Part shown: piece by piece, positions 8,543 through 18,113 of the stretch | How the letters are laid out: each line of letters starts with the position of its first letter | How positions within the stretch are numbered: the stretch's first letter is position 1 | Assembly (NCBI RefSeq): GCF_030316135.1 | Contig: NZ_CP128185.1 | Span: 3,844,001 to 3,908,000, forward strand | Reading direction: 5' to 3' | Origin: Aliiglaciecola sp. LCG003 | Lineage (GTDB): Bacteria > Pseudomonadota > Gammaproteobacteria > Enterobacterales > Alteromonadaceae | Length of the DNA stretch: 64,000 nt | Made by a program: the position numbers and the translations under genes | The notes under the pieces: model-generated | The model's database searches: none | The model's input: the letters and a program-made list of their open reading frames with translations, nothing else | Told to the model about the DNA's origin: nothing

Positions 8543-9411
8543 AGTACGCCTTTATCCTTGACCACCAACAACAGTTCTCCGTGTTAGCCATGTGCCGTGT
8601 ATTGAAGCTCAATCGTAGCGGGTTTTATGCGTGGCTGAAGCAACCGTTGAGTATTAGGGCTATCGAAGATAATCGCTTGCTTAAGCGAATTAAAGAGTTC
8701 TATGTTGCCAGTGGTGGAACATACGGTAGTCCATGGATACATCGTGACCTTCGTGAAGCTGGTGAGCTTTGCAGCGTTCATCGTGTCGCTAAAATTATGC
8801 GGCTGAACAATCTTAAGGCGCAGATCGGTTACAAGCGCAAATACATCAAAGGCAGTAAGCCGTCACGGATTGCTGATAACGTGTTAGAACGCGATTTCGC
8901 GCCGATTAAGCCCAACACAGCATGGGTAAGCGACATCACCTATGTTCGAACCTACGAAGGATTCTTGTACTTAGCAACCGTTATTGATCTGTTCTCTCGT
9001 CGCGTCGTGGGTTGGTCGATGGACAAAAACATGGATAAGCATCTTGTTATTGGCGCTTTATTGATGGCCGTTTATCAACGACGACCTAAAGAGTCCGTGT
9101 TGGTGCACAGTGATCAGGGAAGCCAATACGGCAGTAGCGATTACCTTGCTTTTATGAAAGAGCACAACCTAAAACCTTCAATGAGTCGTCGCGGTAATTG
9201 CCATGATAATGCAGTAGCTGAAAGCTTTTTTGCAACGTTTAAGAAACGCGTTATCAGAAAGAAGATATATTCAACAAGAGACGAAGCGAAAACTGAGATA
9301 TTTAACTTTATAGAAATGTTTTACAATCCGAAAAAACGTCATTCGCATACAGGCGGTGTATCACCTGCTAAATTCGAAGAAGCGTATTTTTTGGAACAAC
9401 AGACTGTCTAG
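8539..9411 (+). CDS. IS3-family transposase OrfB (DDE catalytic part)
   Basis: This is the catalytic subunit with HTH_21 and rve domains. The DDE residues are seen in WVSDITYV, VHSDQGSQY and NAVAESFF. The start shown is a GTG overlapping the orfA stop; the same frame is open upstream to the slip site, so an OrfAB fusion is likely the active transposase. Confidence 0.85.
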   Translation: MKYAFILDHQQQFSVLAMCRVLKLNRSGFYAWLKQPLSIRAIEDNRLLKRIKEFYVASGGTYGSPWIHRDLREAGELCSVHRVAKIMRLNNLKAQIGYKRKYIKGSKPSRIADNVLERDFAPIKPNTAWVSDITYVRTYEGFLYLATVIDLFSRRVVGWSMDKNMDKHLVIGALLMAVYQRRPKESVLVHSDQGSQYGSSDYLAFMKEHNLKPSMSRRGNCHDNAVAESFFATFKKRVIRKKIYSTRDEAKTEIFNFIEMFYNPKKRHSHTGGVSPAKFEEAYFLEQQTV

Positions 9412-9429
9412 TAAAAGCTGGGAAGTCCA

Positions 9430-9945
9430 GACGTTGCTCAACCAAAGGGTAAGGTCGGTAAAGCGAATTGGGCACTGAACCATATTCAAAAGCTTTACCG
9501 AATTGAAACCCAAATCAAAGACAAAACAGCGCTCGACAAACAAGCTATCCGACAACAACAAGCCGAACCGCTGCTAGAGCAATTTAAAACTCGGCTAGAC
9601 AAATCGGCCAATCAGATACCGCCCAAAACGGCATTAGGCAAAGCCATCACCTACAGTTTGAATCAGTGGCCTAAACTGACTCGTTACATTGAAGATGGCA
9701 ATCTTAACATCGATAATAACCGCGCTGAACGCGCGGTAAAACCGTTCGTGATTGGCAGGAAAAATTGGTTATTTAGCAATACTGCAAAAGGTGCAAAGGC
9801 CAGCGCTACCCTTTACAGCATTATCGAAACCGCCAAGGCCAATGGCATAACGCCATTCGACTACACGATGTACTTGCTAGAGCAAATAAGCCAGCCAGAC
9901 CACACCATCGAGCCATTGCTACCATGGGAATTTGCTAAACGCTAG
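9430..9945 (+). pseudogene. IS66-family transposase TnpC, C-terminal fragment
   Basis: The open frame begins at the IS3 right end with no start codon of its own and runs 171 codons. It carries the IS66 TnpC C-terminal signature: YIEDGNLNIDNNRAERAVKP, then FVIGRKNWLF and the SIIETAKANGI region, ending PWEFAKR. The first two thirds of the transposase, tnpA and tnpB are missing. The segment after the stop up to about 9966 ends GTGGACGTTTAC, which resembles an IS66 right terminal repeat. Confidence 0.8.
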
Positions 9946-9998
9946 GTGGGATTGGTGGACGTTTACGGTGGAGGCGTGTGGTGGGTTAGATTGAAAAA

Positions 9999-10034
9999 AA
10001 TAAGGCCTACTCAAATAAAAGAATAGGCCTTATT
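9999..10034 (-). terminator. Intrinsic terminator of the PIN-PhoH gene
   Basis: Perfect 11-bp arms (AATAAGGCCTA / TAGGCCTTATT) flank a 14-base loop. On the reverse strand the hairpin is followed by seven T residues (9992-9998 region), just after the stop of the PhoH-like gene at 10062. Confidence 0.85.
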
Positions 10035-10061
10035 GAACATGCTTATCTACACATAGGTCTT

Positions 10062-11447
10062 CTAAAAATGCTTTTCAGTAAACTCAGCCAATGAACTTCG
10101 TTCAACCTCGTCAAAAATTAAGATACTTCCTTTCTCATAGTTTCTATATATATTCACAGCAGCACTAGCCCCGCTCGATGCTGGAGTCACAAAGCGATCA
10201 TCAATTTGAGCTAAATTACCCAATACAATTGTTCGACAGTTTTTGCCACCACGACTAAGCATTCCCTTCATTTGCACTCTAGTCATATTTTGTGCCTCAT
10301 CAATAATTAAAACGGCATCATCTATAGAGCGTCCTCGAAAATACGCCATAGATGTAAATTCTATATTAGCTCTATCAATAATATGCTCAACCGTAGCGCG
10401 AGTACTCTTTTCATCATCACCATCTCCTGAATGCATTGAGATCAATGCATCTGTAACACCAGCTAAAAGTGGTAATGACTTTTCAGTTAAATCCCCCGGC
10501 AAAAATCCGGGGTCATCGTCCATAAAGTCTCGACTCCTTACAACAACAATCTTTTTATACTGTTTTGACTCCAAGACTTGATGCAATCCAGCCGCAATCG
10601 CTAAAAAAGTTTTACCAGAACCAGCAGGGCCAAGGATGATATTTAAATCATAGAATGGGTCTGTTAATTGACTAAGAGCCACAGATTGTCGAGGGTTTTT
10701 GGGTAAAATCCCCCAAATTTTTCCCTGTTGTCTTGGTAATAATTTAGTATAAACACTTCCGTCAGCCACTTCGGTAACAAGTCCAACATGTCCAGCTTCA
10801 TCATACCAATACATATTCTCCTGCACTTCGTCATTAAAAAAACTTGCAGGAAATTTATATACTTCTCCAGATAATTTAAAGTCCTTATCAGACTTTAAGC
10901 GATCAAATAAATCACCATCAAATGATTGGACACCTGTGTACAATAAATCAACATCAGAAATCTGGTTATCAACTAAAACATCTTCTGCATCGACTCCGAT
11001 TGTTCGAGCTTTAAGACGCATATTAATATCACGACTAACTATTGTGACACTTTGCTTAAGCTCTTTCTGCATATGCAGCGCGTAATTAATAATACGATTG
11101 TCTGCATCACTACCTATTGCATGTTTCAACTCATCTGCAAAATCTATTTGAGTATCGATTCCAATAAATAATTTACCACGCTTAGCTGATTCAGTTGACG
11201 GCAATTCAATGCCTTTTTCCATTTCTTCAGATGTATGACCGTTAATGATATCTTCTAGCATTCTAATAACAGCACGAGCATCTTGACTAACATTTTTGTC
11301 AGTTCGCTCTTTTAAATTATCTAGCTCTTCAAGAACAGTTAAACAAATATAGATATCATCTTTATATGCAAGAAGGCTTTTGGGGTCATGTACTAAAGCA
11401 GAAGTATCTAGTATGCGGGGATTTCTATTTTCATTTGAATTTTTCAT
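10062..11447 (-). CDS. PIN-PhoH family ATPase (complete, island-borne copy)
   Basis: This 461-residue protein combines an N-terminal PIN RNase domain (about 10-170, beginning RILDTSALVHD, with conserved acidic residues) and a C-terminal PhoH ATPase domain (about 240-461). The ATPase domain has Walker A GPAGSGKT, Walker B LIIDEAQN and sensor-like GNLAQID. Family members couple RNA unwinding to ribonuclease activity. The ATG at 11447 follows GGGGAG and overlaps the stop of the upstream truncated PhoH gene (TAATG), so the two are co-translated. A longer frame from TTG 11465 exists. It is clearly divergent from the upstream copy, AT-rich like the island, and ends at a strong terminator. All catalytic motifs are present, so it is probably functional. 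Confidence 0.8.
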   Translation of the reverse strand: MKNSNENRNPRILDTSALVHDPKSLLAYKDDIYICLTVLEELDNLKERTDKNVSQDARAVIRMLEDIINGHTSEEMEKGIELPSTESAKRGKLFIGIDTQIDFADELKHAIGSDADNRIINYALHMQKELKQSVTIVSRDINMRLKARTIGVDAEDVLVDNQISDVDLLYTGVQSFDGDLFDRLKSDKDFKLSGEVYKFPASFFNDEVQENMYWYDEAGHVGLVTEVADGSVYTKLLPRQQGKIWGILPKNPRQSVALSQLTDPFYDLNIILGPAGSGKTFLAIAAGLHQVLESKQYKKIVVVRSRDFMDDDPGFLPGDLTEKSLPLLAGVTDALISMHSGDGDDEKSTRATVEHIIDRANIEFTSMAYFRGRSIDDAVLIIDEAQNMTRVQMKGMLSRGGKNCRTIVLGNLAQIDDRFVTPASSGASAAVNIYRNYEKGSILIFDEVERSSLAEFTEKHF

Positions 11448-12811
11448 TATGCTGCTACTCCCCAAATTGAGTCGTTACTAGACTTTGTGGTGTACTCTTC
11501 TTGTAAATTACAAATATTTAGTAAAGGTTTGATATTGTAAGGCTGCTTAGAGTAGTTAAGAAAATCAATTTTTTTGGTAATTCTTTTTACTTTCCCTACA
11601 GGCCAATAAAAATACAGGGATAAAAACTTTAATTTTTTTGCAATTCGGGGTTGTAAAATAACAATAGCATTCTGGATGCTGCGACCACGCATAAAGTTGA
11701 CTGACTTAAACTGAATATTGGCTTTCTCCATGATGTAACTCATCGAGCCTTTGACGTTTTCATCATTCTTATGCAGCACCTCCAATGAATCTGTGATGGC
11801 TGCTAACCATGGCGCCATCTTTTCCTCTTCGGTACCGGGTAAAAATCCTATGGATTCTGCAATTTCTGGCGTGCTTCGGGTCACGATGATTTTGTCGTAC
11901 ATATTTTTTTCAATCACCATTTCCAGTGCAGCCGCCAGTGCGAGTAAGGTTTTTCCGCTACCGGCAGGACCGGTTAAAATAACTAAATCAATATGGGGAT
12001 CAAGCAGGGCATGTAACGCCATGCCTTGACCAATATTCTTCGGCGTGATCCCCCAAGCAGAGCGCCCCATGAGCCGCTCGAAGCCCAAGTCTAAGACATC
12101 TATAGTGTCCTCTGTCATAGACTCCACTATGCCAGCAAACTGCCGCTCTTCATCAATTAAAAATTCGTTAATATAAGCCTCAGGCAGAACCTTTTTATCA
12201 ATCACATGAATAGTGTCCCGGCCTTCAGTACGACTATCAACAGAATTGACGTTTTGCCAAAATTCACCGGGGAAAGTGTGGTATCCCTTGGATAAATATT
12301 TGATATCGCTGATCAGTTGGTCGGTTCGATAATCCTCAACATGTGCCAGTCCCGCGCCCTTGGCTTTAAGTCGCATATTTATATCTTTGGTGACCAACAC
12401 AACTTGGCGGGGATGCTTAATTTTCTGTAAATGTAAGGATGCATTAATGATGCGGTTGTCATTTTCGTTACTGGTAAATACCTGCACATCAATGGGCAGA
12501 CCATGGTCGGCAAATATCGACAGACTCCCCGTAGGTGCCGTTGGTCCGGAACCGAGTCCTTGCATGGACACTCCCGCGAGCATATCTTCCGGTGTTGCTT
12601 CATGCAGGAGGTCTTCCATTGCACGAATCGAGACTCGGGCATCGCGAGCCACATCTTTCTTGCTGTCCTTAATATAATCCAGTTCTTCTAACACTGTCAT
12701 TGGAACCACTACGTCATGTTCTTTGAAGGATAAAAAGGCAAGAGGTTCGTGAAGCAGGATATTGGTATCTAAAACGTAAATCTTAGTTTGAACTACTTTT
12801 TTTTCTGGCAT
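11447..12811 (-). pseudogene. PIN-PhoH ATPase gene truncated by the island boundary
   Basis: This is the host-type PhoH-like gene: a PIN domain (IYVLDTNILLHEP start) followed by a PhoH domain with Walker A GPAGSGKT. Normal sequence continues to RGRSIQNAIVIL, where relatives continue DEAQN (Walker B). Here, at about 11653/11654, it switches to an unrelated tail of 68 residues starting QPRIAKKLK and ending GVAA. Walker B, GNLAQID and the last 100 or so residues are missing, so ATPase activity should be lost, though the PIN domain may still be made. GGAG precedes the ATG at 12811. The foreign tail ends at a TAATG overlap with the second PhoH gene. Confidence 0.75.
11653..11654. other. Right boundary of the accessory island inside a PhoH gene
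   Basis: To the right, codons match PIN-PhoH proteins up to Ile-Leu before the Walker B Asp. To the left, the sequence is unrelated and AT-rich, and leads into mobile elements. The boundary is placed between the leucine codon TTA and the following CAA on the reverse strand. It may be uncertain by a few bases because of a possible short shared core. Confidence 0.65.
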
Positions 12812-13185
12812 CCGCTACTCCGTATGACAACTGCTCTAGCTAAAGTTGCCGGTGATGATGGGCTAATTTGCTGTAACTGGTTGAAATGCATTTAGCCCTA
12901 AAATAATTACTTCCCCACTCAACCATAAAACACTTTTTAGCGACTTTCATCTACTTTTAGTAAAGTCACAAAGGTGTCATATTTCCAGCGCTCATCAACA
13001 CCATTTTGATCTCGAATAATAAGATTCAAGCCCAACAGCGGTTAAACTACACTGCAAGATATGCCTAGAACGTATATAATTGCCGCCTTACAGAATATTA
13101 TCCGTGCAGCGAGTTCGAAATTCTTGCTGCCAAACACACGAGTGCTTGAGACACATCAAGCAATGCTCGCATTTGGAACTAGACT
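12812..13185. promoter_or_regulatory. Divergent intergenic region between phoH-like gene and rapA
   Basis: These 374 bases separate two divergent genes and must contain both promoters. The only site seen with confidence is the GGAG ribosome site of the PhoH gene at about 12818-12821. No conserved operator, riboswitch or small gene was recognised. Confidence 0.5.
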
Positions 13186-16017
13186 ATGGCAAATCCACAC
13201 CACTTTGCATTGGGGCAACGTTGGTTAAGCAACACTGAATCTGAATTGGGTTTAGGCACAATTATCGCGGTAAACCAACGTACTGTTGAGATACTTTTCC
13301 CTGCTATAGGTGAAACTCGCACCTACGCGCCCGCGTCAGCCCCGCTAACTAGAGTAACTTTTGAGGTAGGCGATACCGTTGAAAGTCATGCTGACTGGCA
13401 GATAATTGTTTCACAAGTACAAGAAGATAACGGTATGTTGACCTATATTGGTCAACGAATTGACAATGGCGAGACCGTCAATCTAAAAGAAACATTTGTT
13501 GACCACCACTTTCAGCTCAATCAACCACAAAAGCGTTTATTAGCTGGACAAGTGGACGAACCTAAGTGGTTTGATATCCGTCAACAATGTATTTCACAGC
13601 AATTTCAACATGCTACTTCTGACTTATTAGGCTTTCTAGGTGCTCGTGTCGATATTATTCCCCATCAATTGCATATTGCCGCTGAAGTAGGTCGTCGTCA
13701 CGCGCCGCGGGTTTTGTTAGCGGATGAAGTAGGCTTGGGTAAAACCATTGAAGCTGCGCTAATCATCCATCAACAGTTGCTTACCAATAGAGCACAACGG
13801 GTGTTGATTGTTGTGCCGAATAGCTTGGTTCACCAGTGGTTGGTCGAAATGCTTCGTCGGGTTAATTTAGCCTTTTCTATTTTTGATGAAGAGCGCTGTC
13901 AGTCAATGTCTGAGGAAAGCGGCAATCCGTTCGAGTCAGAACAGTTAATTTTATGTAGTTTAGATTTTCTAACCCATAACAGTCGATACTTTCAGCAAGC
14001 ATGTGAAGCACCTTGGGATCTTATGGTAGTAGACGAAGCCCACCATTTAAAATGGTCAAAAGGACAGCCATCACAAGAATACCAAGTAATAGAACAATTG
14101 GCACAGGTTACTAAAGGTGTGTTGTTGCTAACAGCGACACCGGATCAATTAGGCCACGAAAGTCATTTTGCCCGTCTAAAACTTTTAGATCCTGCTCGCT
14201 TTCATGACTACCAAGCATTTGTCGAGGAAGAACAAACTTATAGCCAACTAGCCCAGGCTATAGAGCCCTTGCTAAATGGTAATCAAGCTATCTCTGCTTC
14301 TGCCCGCCAAGATATTGCTAATTTTGCTGGCGAAGAGTTATTAGCTAATACTGATTTATCCATTTTTAGCGAGCGTAATAAGCTTATTTATCAGTTGCTC
14401 GATCGACATGGCACTGGCAGACTATTATTTAGAAATAGTCGAGCAGGCGTGAGCGGCTTCCCGCAACGTGAATTACTTGCTTACCCATTATCGTTGCCAG
14501 AAGAATACGCGGATTTTCTGATTGAAGAATTAGAACCAAGCCGCCTTCTAAGCCCAGAACGCATCCCTGAATTTGTTGATAGTTGGGTAGATTTTGATCC
14601 AAGAGTAGACTGGTTCATTGACCACCTGCAGCAGCTCAAAGGGCAAAAAGTCCTTACCATTTGTGCTAAAGCTTCCACCGCATTGATGCTCTCAGAGGCC
14701 ATCAGACGTAAATCAGGCATTCGTGCTGGCGTCTTCCACGAGGGTTTGAGTATTGTCGAGCGTGACAGGATTGCCAACTACTTCGCCCAATCAGAAGAAG
14801 GCGCGCAGGTTCTTATATGCAGCGAGATTGGTAGTGAAGGACGTAACTTCCAATTTGCGCACAATCTGGTTTTATTTGACTTGCCTCGGGTGCCCGATTT
14901 GTTAGAACAAAGAATAGGACGATTAGATCGTATTGGACAAAAACATGATGTGAAAATCCACGTACCATTTTTCGTCAACTCTTCTCAGCACGTTATGCTG
15001 GACTGGTATCACGATGGTTTGAACGCATTCGAACTTACTTGCCCTGTGGGTACCCAAGTTTATGAAGAAGTAGAAGAACTGTTATTACAAGCATTGCAAA
15101 ACCCACATGATGAACTGGCAAAACGTCAATTGATTGAAAGCACTCAAACTATCAATCAGGATTTGCGTTACAAATTGGAACAGGGAAGGGATAAACTATT
15201 AGAGATTAATTCCTCCGGAAAAGGCAAAATTGACGGCCTTGTAAGCCAGATTCAAGACGCCGAAGACTCGCCTCGCTTAGAGCGTTTCATGACGCAATTG
15301 TTTGATACCATTGGCGTGTTGCAAGAAGAAAAAGATGACGATTGCTATCTACTTCGACAAACCGAGTCAATGCATACTCAACTGCCCGGTCTAGAAGAAG
15401 AAGGTATGACCATCACCTATCAGCGCAGTACTGCCACCACCATGGAGCACGTGCACTTTCTCAGTTGGGATCACCCGATGATCCAACATGCCATGGATAC
15501 GGTGACTACCGATGTTCACGGAAAAAGTGCTATTGGAATGAATCGTGATAAAAACTTGCCGGCTGGCCTCTACTGGCTTGAGTGTCTGTTTGTATTGTCG
15601 ACAAAAGCTGACAAGCAATTGCAAATTAACCGCTTTTTGCCCCCTACACCGATAAAAGTGACTGTCGATCCCAAAGGACAACAGATAGATAAAGTATTTT
15701 TTCAATTGGATAGAGTCGGTGCCAAAATGACCTCTAAATTGATCAGTGCATTACAAAGCCATATTGAAAAGGGAGTGTCACAAGCTACTGATATCGCTTC
15801 CAATCTGGCCCAAACAACTAAACAGCAATGTTTAGACGATATGTGCGAGCTGCTAACGGAAGAGTTGCTCCGCTTAACCAGTCTGAGTGCGATAAATCCA
15901 TCAATTCGTCAAGAAGAAATCGACTTTCTGTCCAATCAAATTGAAGCCTTAACACAAGCGATCGGACAAGCAGAGGTACATCTTGAAGCGGTGCGTCTAG
16001 TGGTCAATAATCATTAA
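13186..16017 (+). CDS. rapA: RNA polymerase-associated protein RapA (SWI2/SNF2 ATPase)
   Basis: This 943-residue SNF2-type ATPase recycles stalled or post-termination RNA polymerase. The N-terminal Tudor-like domains start with FALGQRWLSNTESELGLGTI, a hallmark of RapA. The helicase core has Walker A LLADEVGLGKTIEAAL (about 180-195), DEAH (VVDEAHHL), TATP, and motif VI RIGRLDRIGQ near 590. The length is close to the usual 965 or so. The gene is followed 16 bases later by rluA, the same order as in Escherichia coli, which supports the call. Confidence 0.95.
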   Translation: MANPHHFALGQRWLSNTESELGLGTIIAVNQRTVEILFPAIGETRTYAPASAPLTRVTFEVGDTVESHADWQIIVSQVQEDNGMLTYIGQRIDNGETVNLKETFVDHHFQLNQPQKRLLAGQVDEPKWFDIRQQCISQQFQHATSDLLGFLGARVDIIPHQLHIAAEVGRRHAPRVLLADEVGLGKTIEAALIIHQQLLTNRAQRVLIVVPNSLVHQWLVEMLRRVNLAFSIFDEERCQSMSEESGNPFESEQLILCSLDFLTHNSRYFQQACEAPWDLMVVDEAHHLKWSKGQPSQEYQVIEQLAQVTKGVLLLTATPDQLGHESHFARLKLLDPARFHDYQAFVEEEQTYSQLAQAIEPLLNGNQAISASARQDIANFAGEELLANTDLSIFSERNKLIYQLLDRHGTGRLLFRNSRAGVSGFPQRELLAYPLSLPEEYADFLIEELEPSRLLSPERIPEFVDSWVDFDPRVDWFIDHLQQLKGQKVLTICAKASTALMLSEAIRRKSGIRAGVFHEGLSIVERDRIANYFAQSEEGAQVLICSEIGSEGRNFQFAHNLVLFDLPRVPDLLEQRIGRLDRIGQKHDVKIHVPFFVNSSQHVMLDWYHDGLNAFELTCPVGTQVYEEVEELLLQALQNPHDELAKRQLIESTQTINQDLRYKLEQGRDKLLEINSSGKGKIDGLVSQIQDAEDSPRLERFMTQLFDTIGVLQEEKDDDCYLLRQTESMHTQLPGLEEEGMTITYQRSTATTMEHVHFLSWDHPMIQHAMDTVTTDVHGKSAIGMNRDKNLPAGLYWLECLFVLSTKADKQLQINRFLPPTPIKVTVDPKGQQIDKVFFQLDRVGAKMTSKLISALQSHIEKGVSQATDIASNLAQTTKQQCLDDMCELLTEELLRLTSLSAINPSIRQEEIDFLSNQIEALTQAIGQAEVHLEAVRLVVNNH

Positions 16018-16033
16018 TATGAGAATGCAGTAA

Positions 16034-16711
16034 ATGGCCATCTTAAATTATGCTCCGCCGCGGTATCCCTATTTTGAGACCGTTTATCAAGACGACGATT
16101 TAATAGTGATAAATAAGGCCAGTGGGTTGTTAACTGTACCGGGCAAAGCATTGGAACATAAGGACAGCCTGCAACTAAGAGTAAAGCGTGTCTATCCCAC
16201 AGCGACTATAGTCCATCGATTGGATATGGCCACCTCAGGTTTGATCGTGCTAGCGCTGAATATGGACACCCACAGGAAATTGTCTAAGGCATTTGAATTA
16301 AGACAAACCTCGAAAAGTTATTTGGCCCGAGTTTATGGTCAGCTCAGTCAATCCACTGGCAGTATTGATTTACCGCTGATTTGTGACTGGCCCAATAGGC
16401 CCAAACAAATGGTTGACCATGAGCGGGGCAAATCCGCCTTAACCCACTGGCGTTGTGTGGTGTCCGATAACGATGAGTCATTGGTAGAACTCACCCCGGT
16501 GACGGGCCGTTCCCATCAATTACGGGTACATATGTTAAGCATCGGTCACCCAATTTTAGGTGATCGCTTGTATGCCCATGAAGATGCACTTGCAGCAGCG
16601 AGTCGATTGCAACTGCATGCTCAATCGTTAGGATTTACCCATCCACAAACTGAACAAGCCTTGGTATTTGATTGTCCAGCACCCTTTTCATTAAAGTGTG
16701 AAGGCAAATAG
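16034..16711 (+). CDS. rluA: RluA-type pseudouridine synthase (23S rRNA U746 / tRNA U32)
   Basis: This 225-residue enzyme isomerises uridine to pseudouridine. The catalytic aspartate lies in HRLDMATSG (about residues 61-69), and the later motif GRSHQLRVHM is also present. There is no S4 domain, which fits the short RluA subclass that modifies 23S rRNA U746 and tRNA U32. The position directly after rapA matches the E. coli arrangement. The exact substrate is inferred from family and context. Confidence 0.9.
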   Translation: MAILNYAPPRYPYFETVYQDDDLIVINKASGLLTVPGKALEHKDSLQLRVKRVYPTATIVHRLDMATSGLIVLALNMDTHRKLSKAFELRQTSKSYLARVYGQLSQSTGSIDLPLICDWPNRPKQMVDHERGKSALTHWRCVVSDNDESLVELTPVTGRSHQLRVHMLSIGHPILGDRLYAHEDALAAASRLQLHAQSLGFTHPQTEQALVFDCPAPFSLKCEGK

Positions 16712-16733
16712 ACCGATAAGGATAACACGCTAT

Positions 16734-17657
16734 ATGATTAGGTTATCCGTGACTAAAATACACTTTGCTCGAAAGTTTCTGCTATTGACGATACTTCTAT
16801 GCGCGACGATTCGGCTTGGGCTAGCTCAAAGCGCAGACCTTGACATCGCCATGGAAGATATCCAGCATCAGCAGTTTGCAGATAGCTTCGATGTGCTACT
16901 GGTAGGCGAAGCAGAACTGCCGTTAATTATACAAGAGTCCAGCACGCCGATAACCCGCGGAGTAGCCGTGATGATCAGCGAATCCGGCCGCGGCCCATTC
17001 AGCCAACATGGCCTGAATCAACTAGCTATAGAGCTCAACAAAGTGGGTTGGGTAACTATGATAATGCCCGCTCCTGTTGCCGGCTTTGCTCCGTCACAAA
17101 ACGACGATGCACAGCAACAGAATCAACAACCTGCTCCCGCCCCAGAGACCTCCCAAACGGAGCAGAATCCATCTAACCAAGAGACAGTGAGTCCCAGAAG
17201 TGGCCAACAAAACATAGCCACCGAACAATTCTCAGCCCACCAGCAACAATTAATCTTACAATTACGAGCGGTCACCCAAAAAACTCGCCAATATCCGGGG
17301 TTTTTCTTGGTTATAGCCCAAGGTACTAGCGCTGCTTGGCTAACTAAAATTTATGCCGAAAAAGTCTTAGATCTGCCTGATGGTATGGTGGCGGTCAGCC
17401 CTTATTGGCCGCAACGAGATTACAACAAACAATTGCCTGAGTGGATAGCCAAAACTGAAATGCCTTATCTAGACATATTTACCCCTTTTGATCCCCAATG
17501 GTCTCTGATGACAGTAGGGCCGCGTAAAATTGCTGCCGTGAAAGGACTCAAGCTAATGTACCGACAACGGGAGCTTACTGGCCAAAAGATGGACCAACAG
17601 CAGTTGGTGCGATTGGGTAAGGAAATATACGGCTGGCTGACCCATTTAGGCTGGTAA
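16734..17657 (+). CDS. DUF3530 family secreted alpha/beta-hydrolase-like protein
   Basis: This protein of about 307 residues has an N-terminal signal-anchor (LLLTILLCATIRLGLAQS). It resembles DUF3530 proteins, which have an alpha/beta-hydrolase-like fold. A Gln/Pro-rich low-complexity linker (about residues 120-165) divides two folded parts; the second holds a GTSAAWL segment where the hydrolase serine would sit. The ATG at 16734 follows AAGGAT. An in-frame GTG at 16698 overlaps rluA and would add 12 residues. It is likely in an operon with rluA. The biochemical role is unknown. Confidence 0.65.
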   Translation: MIRLSVTKIHFARKFLLLTILLCATIRLGLAQSADLDIAMEDIQHQQFADSFDVLLVGEAELPLIIQESSTPITRGVAVMISESGRGPFSQHGLNQLAIELNKVGWVTMIMPAPVAGFAPSQNDDAQQQNQQPAPAPETSQTEQNPSNQETVSPRSGQQNIATEQFSAHQQQLILQLRAVTQKTRQYPGFFLVIAQGTSAAWLTKIYAEKVLDLPDGMVAVSPYWPQRDYNKQLPEWIAKTEMPYLDIFTPFDPQWSLMTVGPRKIAAVKGLKLMYRQRELTGQKMDQQQLVRLGKEIYGWLTHLGW

Positions 17658-17789
17658 AATCATTATAAGCAAAGATAATGTCTTATAATTTCAAAAGGAT
17701 AATTATTTTGTAATCTGACAAGACGGCAAGAGTTGAATTCGATACTATACTTTAGTCTAGTTCAACTATTAACCGTGCTTTTATATTAA

Positions 17790-18113
17790 GTGAATATACA
17801 GAATTTTATTAACCTCAAGTCCAAACAACTCGCCTATTTCGTGCGTGCTTATTGGTCAAACAGGATCCCGTATCTGGAAGTAGATCTCTATTTTTGGGAT
17901 ACCTTGGAAGAGTGGACGACGATCAAGAAAACCGATCACGAACCCTATAGTCAGAAAGAGCGCGTATTTTGGCATCTACTCCATCAATTACACTTCTGGC
18001 CAGAGCACAAATTGCTTAAAGACCCCTACCTTCGCGATGAATTAGAGACCTGTTTAGAATATCTTGAGGGCGCCGGTCAATATCCTCTAGATTGTGTCGG
18101 TATTCGCCCCTAA
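17790..18113 (+). CDS. Conserved-looking small hypothetical protein
   Basis: This 107-residue protein is rich in aromatic residues (Trp, Tyr, Phe), with stretches such as YFVRAYWSNRIPYLEVDLYFWDT and WHLLHQLHFWPEHKLL. The start is GTG 17790, and no strong ribosome site is visible upstream. It has no signal peptide or membrane segment and looks cytoplasmic and acidic. I did not recognise a family. Coding character (few rare codons, stable frame) supports a real gene. Confidence 0.55.
   Translation: MNIQNFINLKSKQLAYFVRAYWSNRIPYLEVDLYFWDTLEEWTTIKKTDHEPYSQKERVFWHLLHQLHFWPEHKLLKDPYLRDELETCLEYLEGAGQYPLDCVGIRP

Larger units (their letters stand above)
8200..9429 (+). mobile_element. IS3-family insertion sequence (second copy, apparently complete)
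   Basis: The two ends are inverted repeats that agree for about 25 bases with two mismatches (TGGACTTCCCAG at the left end, and the same on the opposite strand at the right). It contains orfA and orfB with an A6G slippery site at 8513-8519 and an intact DDE set. Its sequence differs clearly from the IS3 element at 2857-4093. The left flank is the DUF262 gene and the right flank an IS66 transposase; no target duplication is visible. A deletion or recombination next to the element therefore probably joined unrelated sequences. Confidence 0.85.

Noticed and set aside
1-11653. Integron or cassette array explanation for the accessory region
   Set aside because: No attC-like sites or integron integrase were seen; genes point in mixed directions and are separated by insertion sequences.
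12360-12691. Overlapping frames on both strands within the truncated PhoH gene
   Set aside because: These are shadow frames of a well-supported PIN domain coding region.
17662-17689. 8-bp hairpin after the DUF3530 gene as a terminator
   Set aside because: Stem is entirely A/T-rich except one pair and is not followed by a T-run, so it was not listed as a terminator.
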